Part shown: positions 5,575 through 11,419 of the stretch, in pieces
How the letters are laid out: each line of letters opens with the position of its first letter
How positions within the stretch are numbered: the first letter of the stretch is position 1
Assembly (NCBI GenBank): GCA_964462125.1
Contig: CAYWXT010000191.1
Coordinates: 1 to 11,419, forward strand
Source of the DNA: JAWLFY01 sp964462125
GTDB taxonomy: Bacteria > Planctomycetota > Planctomycetia > Pirellulales > Pirellulaceae
Direction of reading: 5' to 3'
DNA length: 11,419 nt
The notes under the pieces: model-generated
Databases searched by the model: none
Seen by the model: only the letters and a program-made list of their open reading frames with translations
Told to the model about the DNA's origin: nothing
Made by a program: the position numbers and the translations under genes

Positions 5575-6945
5575 ATGAATCTGACTGGCCCCTCCCCTGC
5601 GGTGAACATCCCGCGTGTCGATGCTCGCGACGGATCGACCGAGATCCTCAGCCGCCTGCGGGACAAACTGAGCCCCCGCGGCGACGTCGTCAGCCCCCGC
5701 GGGCGAGCGTTGACCGAAGAAGTTTTCGGCGAACCGCTCACCCCGTCCCAGGTCGTCGACCGAATTGTCGATGACGTCCGCCGCGAAGGGACCAAGGCGG
5801 TCTTACGATACACCCGATCGCTCGACAAGGTCGACCTCGCCACTTCTGACCTGCTGGTCCCGGTAGAAACCCTGGCCGCGTCCCATCGCCGAGCCGACCC
5901 GGCGCTGCTGGAGACGATCCGCCGGATCCGCGATCACGTGGCGACCTTTCAACAGGCGATCCTGCACCACGACGTCTCAATCGAGCCCCGTTCCGGCGTG
6001 CGGCTGACCCAGCGTTACCGACCGCTGCGGCGCGTCGGCGTCTGCGTCCCTGGGGGTGCAGCCGCCTACCCGTCGACGGTCCTGATGACCGTGGTCCCGG
6101 CGCAGGTCGCCGGGGTTGAGGAAATCGCGGTTGTCGCCCCGCCAACCCGTTTTGGCTCCTACAACGACGACCTGCTCGCGACCTGTCACGAGCTCGGCGT
6201 GAGCGAAGTGTACCGAATGGGCGGGGCTCAGGCCGTTGCCGCGCTCGCCCACGGTTGCGATGCCGTTTCGCCGGTGCACAAGATTGTCGGCCCCGGCAAC
6301 CTGTTCGTCGCGCTGGCGAAAAAGCAGGTCTACGGCACCGTCGACATCGACTCGTTCGCTGGTCCCAGTGAAGTGATCGTGATCGCCGACGAGACCGCAC
6401 GAGCCGATTTCGTCGCCGCCGACCTGCTCGCCCAAGCCGAGCACTCCCCCGGCTCGGCAATCCTGATCACCTGGCACGAACCACTGATCGCCAAGGTCCA
6501 CGACGAACTGGTCCGCCAGGTAGCCCAGCTTGATCGCTGCGAGCTGACCCTCCAGTCGCTCGACGCCTTTGGGGGGTTGATCCAGGTACGAGACGCAGTT
6601 CAAGCATGTGAACTGACCGAGCTGTTCGCCCCCGAGCACCTGCACATCGAAACCGCCGACCCCCAAGCCTTGATCGCGAAGATCCGCAACAGCGGGGCGG
6701 CGTTTTTGGGGCACCACACACCGGTGGCCCTGGGGGATTATGCCGCCGGTCCCAGCCACGTGCTGCCAACCGGAGGCACCTGCCGCTGGGCCGCCGGATT
6801 ATCGAGCAACGACTTCCTTCGCAGCGGCAGCGTGACCGAATTCAACGAAGCGGCGCTCGCGGAGATCTCGGGCGACGTCGTTCGCCTGGCCGAAAAAGAA
6901 GGCCTCACCGCCCACGCCGCCAGCGTCACCATCCGCACCCAGTAG
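5575..6945 (+). CDS. hisD: Histidinol dehydrogenase HisD
   Basis: The product is 456 aa from ATG 5575; about 430 is usual, the extra being a longer N-terminus. The frame is open to a GTG at 5470, but the upstream residues do not look like HisD. The enzyme performs the last two steps of histidine synthesis, oxidising L-histidinol to L-histidine with two NAD+ and zinc. Visible signatures are RVGVCVPGGAAAYPSTVLM, MGGAQAVAALA, KIVGPGN and DSFAGPSEV. Predicted zinc ligands are Gln287 and His290 (AQAEHSPGSA), Asp388 (GDYAAGPSHVLPTGG) and His447 (HAAS). The catalytic pair is Glu354-His355 (FAPEHLHIE). All expected residues are present. No clear Shine-Dalgarno precedes the start. It is first in the his cluster and is separated from hisC by a Uma2-family gene. 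Confidence 0.96.
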   Translation: MNLTGPSPAVNIPRVDARDGSTEILSRLRDKLSPRGDVVSPRGRALTEEVFGEPLTPSQVVDRIVDDVRREGTKAVLRYTRSLDKVDLATSDLLVPVETLAASHRRADPALLETIRRIRDHVATFQQAILHHDVSIEPRSGVRLTQRYRPLRRVGVCVPGGAAAYPSTVLMTVVPAQVAGVEEIAVVAPPTRFGSYNDDLLATCHELGVSEVYRMGGAQAVAALAHGCDAVSPVHKIVGPGNLFVALAKKQVYGTVDIDSFAGPSEVIVIADETARADFVAADLLAQAEHSPGSAILITWHEPLIAKVHDELVRQVAQLDRCELTLQSLDAFGGLIQVRDAVQACELTELFAPEHLHIETADPQALIAKIRNSGAAFLGHHTPVALGDYAAGPSHVLPTGGTCRWAAGLSSNDFLRSGSVTEFNEAALAEISGDVVRLAEKEGLTAHAASVTIRTQ

Positions 6946-7077
6946 CACAGACTGCCAGCCACCTGTACAAGCTGCCAGCCGGTAGAAAGAACCACCAACC
7001 GACAGCAAACCCAAACCGACAACCTTACAAACACGTCCTCCCCCTACGCGCAATACCATCCCTTTCACCTTGAGCCC

Positions 7078-7680
7078 ATGTCCACCGCCCCCCGCTACCC
7101 GAGCGAACTCCCTGGTCCCCGGATGACATCGCAGGAATACCTTGCCTGGGAACGTGAACAGCCGCAGCGTCACGAATACTTTGACGGGCGCGTGTTCGCC
7201 CAGAGCGGCGCCAGTTTCTCTCACAATCGGATCGTGAGTAATTTGGTGCGCAGGCTCGACGAGCAACTGGAGGACCGGCCGTGCGACGTGTTCGCCAACG
7301 ACCTGCGGCTCTTCGTGGCGGCCTATGACGCCTTCTACTATCCCGACGTCATGGCAGTCTGTGGCGAGATCGTCAAACTGGATGACCAGTTCGATACAAT
7401 CCTCAACCCGCAACTGGTCGTGGAAGTGTTCAGTCTCAGCACTCGTGGCGTCGATGAGATCATCAAACGGAGCCACTACCGAGCGGTGGATTCGGTGGTT
7501 GAATATCTACTGATCGACCAGTTCAGCATGACCGTGGAGCGGGCACGTCGGGGGGAAGGGGAACATTGGGATTCGGTTTACTTTCAACAACCAGACGACC
7601 GACTCGAACTGCAATCGCTGGGGTGTTCCCTGCGCCTCGGGGATCTCTACCGTCGCGTCGAGTTCCCCACCGGTTCCTGA
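7078..7680 (+). CDS. Uma2-family (DUF820) predicted PD-(D/E)XK nuclease
   Basis: The product is 200 aa, the normal length for the family. Signatures in order are MTSQEYLAWEREQPQRHEYF (16-35, with Glu33), DGRVFAQSGAS..HNRI, NDLRLFV (74-80), YYPDVMAV with Asp90, QLVVEVFSLSTRGVDE with Glu116, and KRSHYRAVDSVVEYLLIDQ with Lys130. The Asp90/Glu116 pair and the conserved Glu33 fit the restriction-endonuclease-like fold assigned to this family. Its biological role is unsettled, and expansions are common in cyanobacteria and planctomycetes. ATG 7078 is taken as the start, with Met16 (7123) as an alternative. No strong ribosome site is seen. The gene lies 132 nt after hisD and 35 nt before hisC on the same strand, so it is likely cotranscribed, but no role in histidine synthesis is implied. 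It is probably an insertion into the his cluster. Confidence 0.9.
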   Translation: MSTAPRYPSELPGPRMTSQEYLAWEREQPQRHEYFDGRVFAQSGASFSHNRIVSNLVRRLDEQLEDRPCDVFANDLRLFVAAYDAFYYPDVMAVCGEIVKLDDQFDTILNPQLVVEVFSLSTRGVDEIIKRSHYRAVDSVVEYLLIDQFSMTVERARRGEGEHWDSVYFQQPDDRLELQSLGCSLRLGDLYRRVEFPTGS

Positions 7681-7715
7681 CGTACGATGGCTTTGCACTT
7701 CCAATCGGTTTCCCC

Positions 7716-8807
7716 ATGACCTCCACCCGCGTGTCTGATTCTCCTTGGTTCCGCCCTGCCCTGGCCCGGATGAAGCCGTATGCGCCTGGGGAACAGCCGC
7801 CGCCGGGAAAGTTCATCAAGCTCAACACCAACGAAAACCCCTACCCACCGGCGCCGGCGGTGGTCGAAGCGATCCAGGCCGCCGCCGCCGGACCGCTGAA
7901 CCGGTACCCCGACCCGATGGCGACGGCGTTCCGCCGCGCCGCGGCCGACGCGCTCGGCTTGCCTGGTCCCGACTGGATCTTGGCCGGCAACGGCAGCGAC
8001 GAGATCCTGACCATCCTCGTCCGTGGATTTGTCGGCGAAGGGCAGCGATTGCGGCTGCCCTACCCCAGCTACATCCTGTACCGGACGCTGGCCGATATCC
8101 AAGGTGCGGGCTGGGAACAGGTCCCGTTTGAAAATGACTGGACACTCCCCGCCGCCTTTGGCCACAACGACGACGACCTGCGGCTGGTCCTGCTGCCGAA
8201 TCCGAACAGCCCCAGCGGCACGATGCTACCGCCGGCTGACGTGGCGGCGGCTGCCGGATCACTGAGCTGTCCGCTCGTGGTCGACGAAGCCTATGTCGAT
8301 TTCGCCGATGCCGATTGCTTGGACCTCGTGCGGCACAACGAGCGGGTGTTGGTCACCCGTACGCTGAGCAAGTCGTACGCATTGGCCGGGGTGCGTTTCG
8401 GATTCCTGGTCGCCCAACCGCACGTGATCGCCGAGCTCGCCAAAATCAAGGACAGCTACAACTGCGACGCGCTGTCGATCGCGGCCGCCACCGCCGCAAT
8501 CGGCTGCCGCGACTGGCTCCGCGATGTGGTCGCCAAGATGAACGCCACCCGCGACCGACTCGCCGGCGAACTCGCCGATCTCGGATTTGAGGTCACCCCC
8601 TCGCACGCCAATTTTCTTTGGTGCCAACATCCACGGGGAGATCATCAGGCGATCTATGAATTTCTCAAGTCGAACCAGATCCTCGTCCGATACATGCAGT
8701 TTCCCGATTGGGGTGACGGCCTGAGGATTTCCGTCGGCACCAATGAACAGATCGACGCCTGCCTGCAGGTGCTCCGCCAATCCCTGTCCACGAAAGAGAA
8801 TTCCTGA
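7716..8807 (+). CDS. hisC: Histidinol-phosphate aminotransferase HisC
   Basis: The product is 363 aa from ATG 7716, typical for HisC. The open frame extends 150 nt upstream into the Uma2 gene, but that part is a shadow. The class-II PLP aminotransferase converts imidazole-acetol phosphate and glutamate to histidinol phosphate. Landmarks are KLNTNENPYPPAPAVVEAI, LNRYPDP, GNGSDEIL, PYPSYILY, LPNPNSPSGT, VVDEAYVDF (Asp190, Tyr193) and TLSKSYALAGVRFGF. In the last block Lys219 is the predicted Schiff-base residue and Arg227 is the conserved phosphate-side arginine. It lies 35 nt after the Uma2-family gene and 95 nt before hisB, as in many bacterial hisD-hisC-hisB runs. No Shine-Dalgarno is visible ahead of the start. 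Confidence 0.95.
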   Translation: MTSTRVSDSPWFRPALARMKPYAPGEQPPPGKFIKLNTNENPYPPAPAVVEAIQAAAAGPLNRYPDPMATAFRRAAADALGLPGPDWILAGNGSDEILTILVRGFVGEGQRLRLPYPSYILYRTLADIQGAGWEQVPFENDWTLPAAFGHNDDDLRLVLLPNPNSPSGTMLPPADVAAAAGSLSCPLVVDEAYVDFADADCLDLVRHNERVLVTRTLSKSYALAGVRFGFLVAQPHVIAELAKIKDSYNCDALSIAAATAAIGCRDWLRDVVAKMNATRDRLAGELADLGFEVTPSHANFLWCQHPRGDHQAIYEFLKSNQILVRYMQFPDWGDGLRISVGTNEQIDACLQVLRQSLSTKENS

Positions 8808-8902
8808 CGCCCATGGTATTCACGTTTATCGACCGAACCTTGTCCCATCGCCGTCGGCTCAAACTCTGCACCATTCGCTCCTGACCCGCGACCGAGACCG
8901 CC

Positions 8903-9490
8903 ATGAGCCGCACCGCGAAGATCCAACGCACCACGGGCGAAACCAATGTCGACGTCTCGATCGATCTCGACGGCTCGGGGACTGGCAGCCGGATGTCGGG
9001 AATCGGGTTTCTCGACCACATGCTCGACCTGCTGGGCCAGCACGCGTTGATCGACCTGACGGTCCAGGCTCAGGGTGATCTGCACGTCGACGATCATCAC
9101 ACCACCGAAGACATCGGGATCGCGTTTGGGCAAGCGATCGACCGAGCGCTGGCCGACCGGGCTGGCATTCGCCGCTACGGTCACTTCACCCTGCCGATGG
9201 ATGAGTGCCTGGTCACCTCGGCGATGGACCTGGGTGGACGCTACGCGTTCGAGTACCGCGCCCCGATCGCAGCGGACAAGATCGGCAGCTTTGACAGCGA
9301 ACTCGTCGAGCATTTCTGGCAATCGTTTGCCGCCAACGCGAAGTGCAACCTGCATGTCGTGCTGCACCACGGCAGCAACGCCCATCACATCGCCGAAGGT
9401 GTCTTCAAGGCCACCGCCCGAGCGCTCCGCATGGCAATCGAAAGCGACCCCCGCAGCGACGCGGTCCCCAGCACCAAAGGGATCCTCTAG
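8903..9490 (+). CDS. hisB: Imidazoleglycerol-phosphate dehydratase HisB
   Basis: The product is 195 aa, the size of the monofunctional enzyme; the histidinol-phosphatase domain fused to it in E. coli is absent. It removes water from imidazole-glycerol phosphate to give imidazole-acetol phosphate, the HisC substrate. The repeated metal-binding motifs of the family are present: DHHTTEDIGIA (His65, His66, Glu69) and HHGSNAHHIAE (His155, His156, His161, His162, Glu165), plus GIGFLDHMLDLLGQH. ATG 8903 lacks a clear Shine-Dalgarno. The gene closes the visible his cluster. Histidinol phosphate phosphatase and the remaining his genes must lie elsewhere. Confidence 0.96.
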   Translation: MSRTAKIQRTTGETNVDVSIDLDGSGTGSRMSGIGFLDHMLDLLGQHALIDLTVQAQGDLHVDDHHTTEDIGIAFGQAIDRALADRAGIRRYGHFTLPMDECLVTSAMDLGGRYAFEYRAPIAADKIGSFDSELVEHFWQSFAANAKCNLHVVLHHGSNAHHIAEGVFKATARALRMAIESDPRSDAVPSTKGIL

Positions 9491-9564
9491 GGTTCCGTCG
9501 CAGCTTGACTTTCGGGTTCAAAAGCCCGGGGGGCATGCGTCCTGCCGTTGCGAATTTTTTTCGC

Positions 9565-9580
9565 CACGGCACGAGCCGTG
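9565..9580. repeat. Short hairpin downstream of hisB
   Basis: CACGGC (9565-9570) and GCCGTG (9575-9580) form a perfect 6-bp stem around ACGA, 75 nt after the hisB stop. A T7 run (9555-9561) lies before rather than after the stem on the plus strand, so it is not a standard rho-independent terminator for the his transcript. It may still end transcription in another way, or be a scattered palindromic repeat. Confidence 0.4.
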
Positions 9581-9627
9581 CGGCCCCCGAACCGGCTGTG
9601 TATGCTGGACGGCCAGCTAGGGATCGT

Positions 9628-9714
9628 GCGGGAAAAAAGTGTCCGGTACCTTTTGCGAGGGACTCGCCCTCCGGGTGCTTTGCACAAAAGGTACCGGACA
9701 CTTTTGTCCCGCTC
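9628..9714. repeat. Large palindrome (BIME-like) between hisB and the sulfatase gene
   Basis: Two near-identical inverted arms, 9628-9655 and 9685-9714, share AAAAGTGTCCGGTACCTTTT and are both bounded on the outside by GCGGG. The centre (about 9656-9684) holds a smaller hairpin, GAGGG-ACTCG-CCCTC (9657-9671). The arms differ at about one outer base. The whole could extrude as a cruciform or fold as a long RNA hairpin. Its architecture (A run, 12-nt core, T run) matches the RAYT repeat at 1874 and 2629, and codon-phase alignment of 21 bases gives 15 matches, suggesting a diverged member of the same family. There is no transposase gene inside. Confidence 0.88.
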
Positions 9715-9775
9715 ATTGCTAGGCTCTGCTTGAAAACGCGACTTGCCCCTCTTGGCCCCCGAGAAAGGAACCACG

Positions 9776-11290
9776 ATGCCTCGAGAACTCCGATCCCATT
9801 CCGGCACCCCACCGAACGCATCCCATATGCACGGCTCGGCAACGTCGCCCGCCCGCAAGCCCTTGTGTTGGTTGAATCCCCTGCTGCTGATGTTCGGCCT
9901 CTGCCTCTGTTGCTCGGCGATGGTGCCCTCGGCAGCTCGTGCGGACGACCAGCCACCGAACGTTGTTGTCATCTTCTGCGACGATCTGGGTTACGGCGAC
10001 TTGGCGAATTTCGGCAGCACGAACATTCGCACGCCGCACCTGGACCGGATGGCAGCCGAGGGGCAAAAGTGGACATCGTTCTACGTTGCCGACCCGGTCT
10101 GCACCCCGAGCCGCGCGGGGCTGATGACCGGACGGTATCCGATCCGCAGTGGCATGAGCAGCGACGAGCGCGTCGTGCTGTTCCCCAACTCCGGCGGAGG
10201 CCTGCCACCGGATGAGGTCACGCTCGCCGAACTGCTCAAGCAAAAGGACTACGCCACGGCCTGCATTGGTAAGTGGCATCTCGGTCACCTGCCGCAGTTC
10301 CTGCCGACCGCCCAGGGCTTCGACACCTACTTCGGCATCCCCTATTCCAATGACATGGACGCCACGCCCGACGCCCGTGAGTACCACCGGCGATCGCGGA
10401 CCGAAGCGAACTTCCATCCGCCACATGAGTGGTGGAACGTCCCGCTGATGCGAGACGAGGAGGTCATCGAGCGGCCGGCCGACCAGCGGACGATCACTCG
10501 CCGCTATGCCGATGAAGCGATCAAGTTCATTCAGCAACAGAAGGACGGTCCGTTCTTCCTCTACCTGGCCAACAACATGCCGCACATCCCGCTGCTGGCA
10601 TCGGACGAGTTTCGCGGCAACAGTCCACGGGGACTGTACGGTGATGTGGTCGAGGAGATCGACCACCACGTCGGCCGCGTGCTGCAGACGCTTCGCGATG
10701 AGGACTTGGCGGAGAACACGCTGGTCGTGTTCACCTCCGACAATGGCCCCTGGCTGTCGTTCCGAGTGCACGGCGGATCGGCCGGCCCGCTGCGGGCCGG
10801 CAAGGGGACGACGTTCGAGGGTGGTCAGCGCGTGCCGACGATCTTCTGGTGGCCGGGGACGATCGAGGCCGGCTCCACCGTGACGGACATGGGATCGACG
10901 CTCGACATGATGGCAACACTCGCGGCGCTCACCGACACCCAGCAGCCGAGCGACCGCACGCTCGACAGCTACGACCTCTCCCCTGCCCTACTCGGCCAAG
11001 GGGACAGCCCACGCAGCGAGTTCTACTATTGGACCCGCGCCAAGCTGCACGCTGTCCGCTCCGGCCCACACAAGCTGCACGTCCACCAACGCCAGCCGAT
11101 TAACTACGGCCGCGACGTCGAACTTGAGACGCCCGAGTTATACCACCTCGAACACGACGAGGCCGAGAAGTATGACATCGCCGAGGACCATCCCGACCTG
11201 GTCGACCGCCTGCAGCAGATGATCGCCGACCACGAAGACGACATCGAACCGGTGACCGACCAACTCGCGATCCCCCTGCAACAGGACTGA
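9776..11290 (+). CDS. Secreted FGly-type sulfatase (arylsulfatase A-like, family S1)
   Basis: The product is 504 aa from ATG 9776, preceded by AAAGGA (9764-9769) at 6-nt spacing, the best ribosome site in the right half of the window. An ATG 33 nt upstream is less likely. After a long polar N-terminus (about 1-30) a hydrophobic segment (LLLMFGLCLCCSAM) ending in SAARAD is a signal peptide, so the enzyme is exported. Catalytic signatures are DDLGYGDL (Asp69-Asp70, calcium), VCTPSRAGLMTGRYP with Cys109 as the residue converted to formylglycine, GKWHLG, and TSDNGPW for the metal site. It hydrolyses sulfate esters, probably on a polysaccharide or glycan; the substrate cannot be told. Activation needs an FGE or anSME enzyme, not encoded here. 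The palindrome at 9628-9714 separates it from hisB, so it is likely a separate transcription unit. Confidence 0.95.
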   Translation: MPRELRSHSGTPPNASHMHGSATSPARKPLCWLNPLLLMFGLCLCCSAMVPSAARADDQPPNVVVIFCDDLGYGDLANFGSTNIRTPHLDRMAAEGQKWTSFYVADPVCTPSRAGLMTGRYPIRSGMSSDERVVLFPNSGGGLPPDEVTLAELLKQKDYATACIGKWHLGHLPQFLPTAQGFDTYFGIPYSNDMDATPDAREYHRRSRTEANFHPPHEWWNVPLMRDEEVIERPADQRTITRRYADEAIKFIQQQKDGPFFLYLANNMPHIPLLASDEFRGNSPRGLYGDVVEEIDHHVGRVLQTLRDEDLAENTLVVFTSDNGPWLSFRVHGGSAGPLRAGKGTTFEGGQRVPTIFWWPGTIEAGSTVTDMGSTLDMMATLAALTDTQQPSDRTLDSYDLSPALLGQGDSPRSEFYYWTRAKLHAVRSGPHKLHVHQRQPINYGRDVELETPELYHLEHDEAEKYDIAEDHPDLVDRLQQMIADHEDDIEPVTDQLAIPLQQD

Positions 11291-11295
11291 GCGCA

Positions 11296-11419
11296 CCCGT
11301 AGGTGCCACCGAGTCCGGGGAACTTGCCCCCACGAGCGGGATTCCAGTCGTCGGCCAACCGCAGGTCGTAGCGGAAGTCGATCGATTCCGGCTCGCTGCC
11401 GGTCTTCGGCGACGCCGTG
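11296..11419 (-). pseudogene. Fragment resembling a polysaccharide lyase (PL14-like), cut off against the sulfatase end
   Basis: Read leftward from the right edge, this frame gives ESIDFRYDLRLADDWNPARG followed by GKFPGLGGTYG. The pattern (F.Y.L.L..DW...RGGK.PGL.G) resembles the core of PL14-like polysaccharide lyase domains. The likeness stops at about 11296, six bases beyond the sulfatase stop on the other strand. The same frame remains open to 11104, but there it is antisense to the sulfatase and reads as low-quality sequence (CAQSCCRGIASW), so the gene is probably truncated or frameshifted. If intact upstream, it would pair naturally with a sulfatase in sulfated-glycan breakdown. The identification is from pattern memory and needs a search. 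Confidence 0.35.

Noticed and set aside
5738..6460. 240-codon arginine-rich minus frame opposite hisD
   Set aside because: Its composition is dominated by Arg, Gly and Pro, typical of antisense reading of a GC-rich gene, and hisD is unambiguous.
6950..6980. Repeated CTGCCAGCC (6952-6960 and 6972-6980) after hisD as a terminator or regulatory site
   Set aside because: Only two short direct copies, with no inverted pairing and no T-run; too weak to call.
7078..7680. Uma2 gene as part of a restriction or defence system
   Set aside because: No methyltransferase, specificity subunit or other defence gene is adjacent; its neighbours are histidine genes.
9555..9580. Rho-independent terminator after hisB
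   Set aside because: The T-run precedes the stem on the plus strand, and on the minus strand the stem is followed by an A-run, so neither direction fits a standard terminator.
9343..10215. 290-codon plus frame spanning the hisB end, the palindrome and the sulfatase start
   Set aside because: It crosses two solid genes in another frame and has an unlikely Arg/Pro-rich composition.
9719..10771. 350-codon minus frame opposite the sulfatase gene
   Set aside because: It mirrors the sulfatase gene and shows no domain signature; the length follows from codon bias.

Overview
The window looks like a high-GC planctomycete chromosome (Pirellulales or Rhodopirellula-like). The clues are an FGly-type sulfatase with a signal peptide, a RoxA-like di-haem cytochrome, a Uma2-family nuclease gene, histidine genes that mostly lack a Shine-Dalgarno sequence, and a RAYT transposase flanked by A-run/T-run repeats. 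This assignment rests on protein character, not on a database search.

Layout from left to right. Positions 1-221 (-) hold the start of thiC, which runs off the left edge. Its leader carries three exact 16-bp tandem repeats and a hairpin. Positions 404-1792 (-) encode an exported di-haem c-type cytochrome. Positions 1875-2661 are a small mobile unit: a HUH/Y1 RAYT transposase gene (+) between inverted copies of a repeat with core GGGGTCAGGACTC. Positions 2628-4274 (-) encode a multi-pass GT-C (GT39/ArnT-like) glycosyltransferase. Its start overlaps the stop of a low-specificity threonine aldolase gene (4271-5320, -), so the two form an operon. Positions 5575-9490 (+) hold hisD, a Uma2-family gene, hisC and hisB. 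Positions 9491-9775 hold a hairpin and a long palindrome related to the RAYT repeats. Positions 9776-11290 (+) encode a secreted sulfatase. At the right edge (about 11296-11419, -) is a fragment resembling a polysaccharide lyase, truncated against the end of the sulfatase gene.

The most notable signal is how the RAYT repeat family has entered coding sequence. The right-hand repeat of the RAYT unit supplies the stop codons and last residues of both converging genes, RAYT (+) and glycosyltransferase (-). A second, hairpin-forming pair of the same repeat lies inside the glycosyltransferase gene and is read through in frame, adding a basic loop of about 19 residues between hydrophobic segments. 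A diverged relative of the repeat forms an 87-bp palindrome between hisB and the sulfatase gene. I see no CRISPR array, tRNA, rRNA, prophage or recognisable defence operon. The rest is core metabolism (thiamine, histidine, threonine/glycine) and cell-surface or polysaccharide functions.
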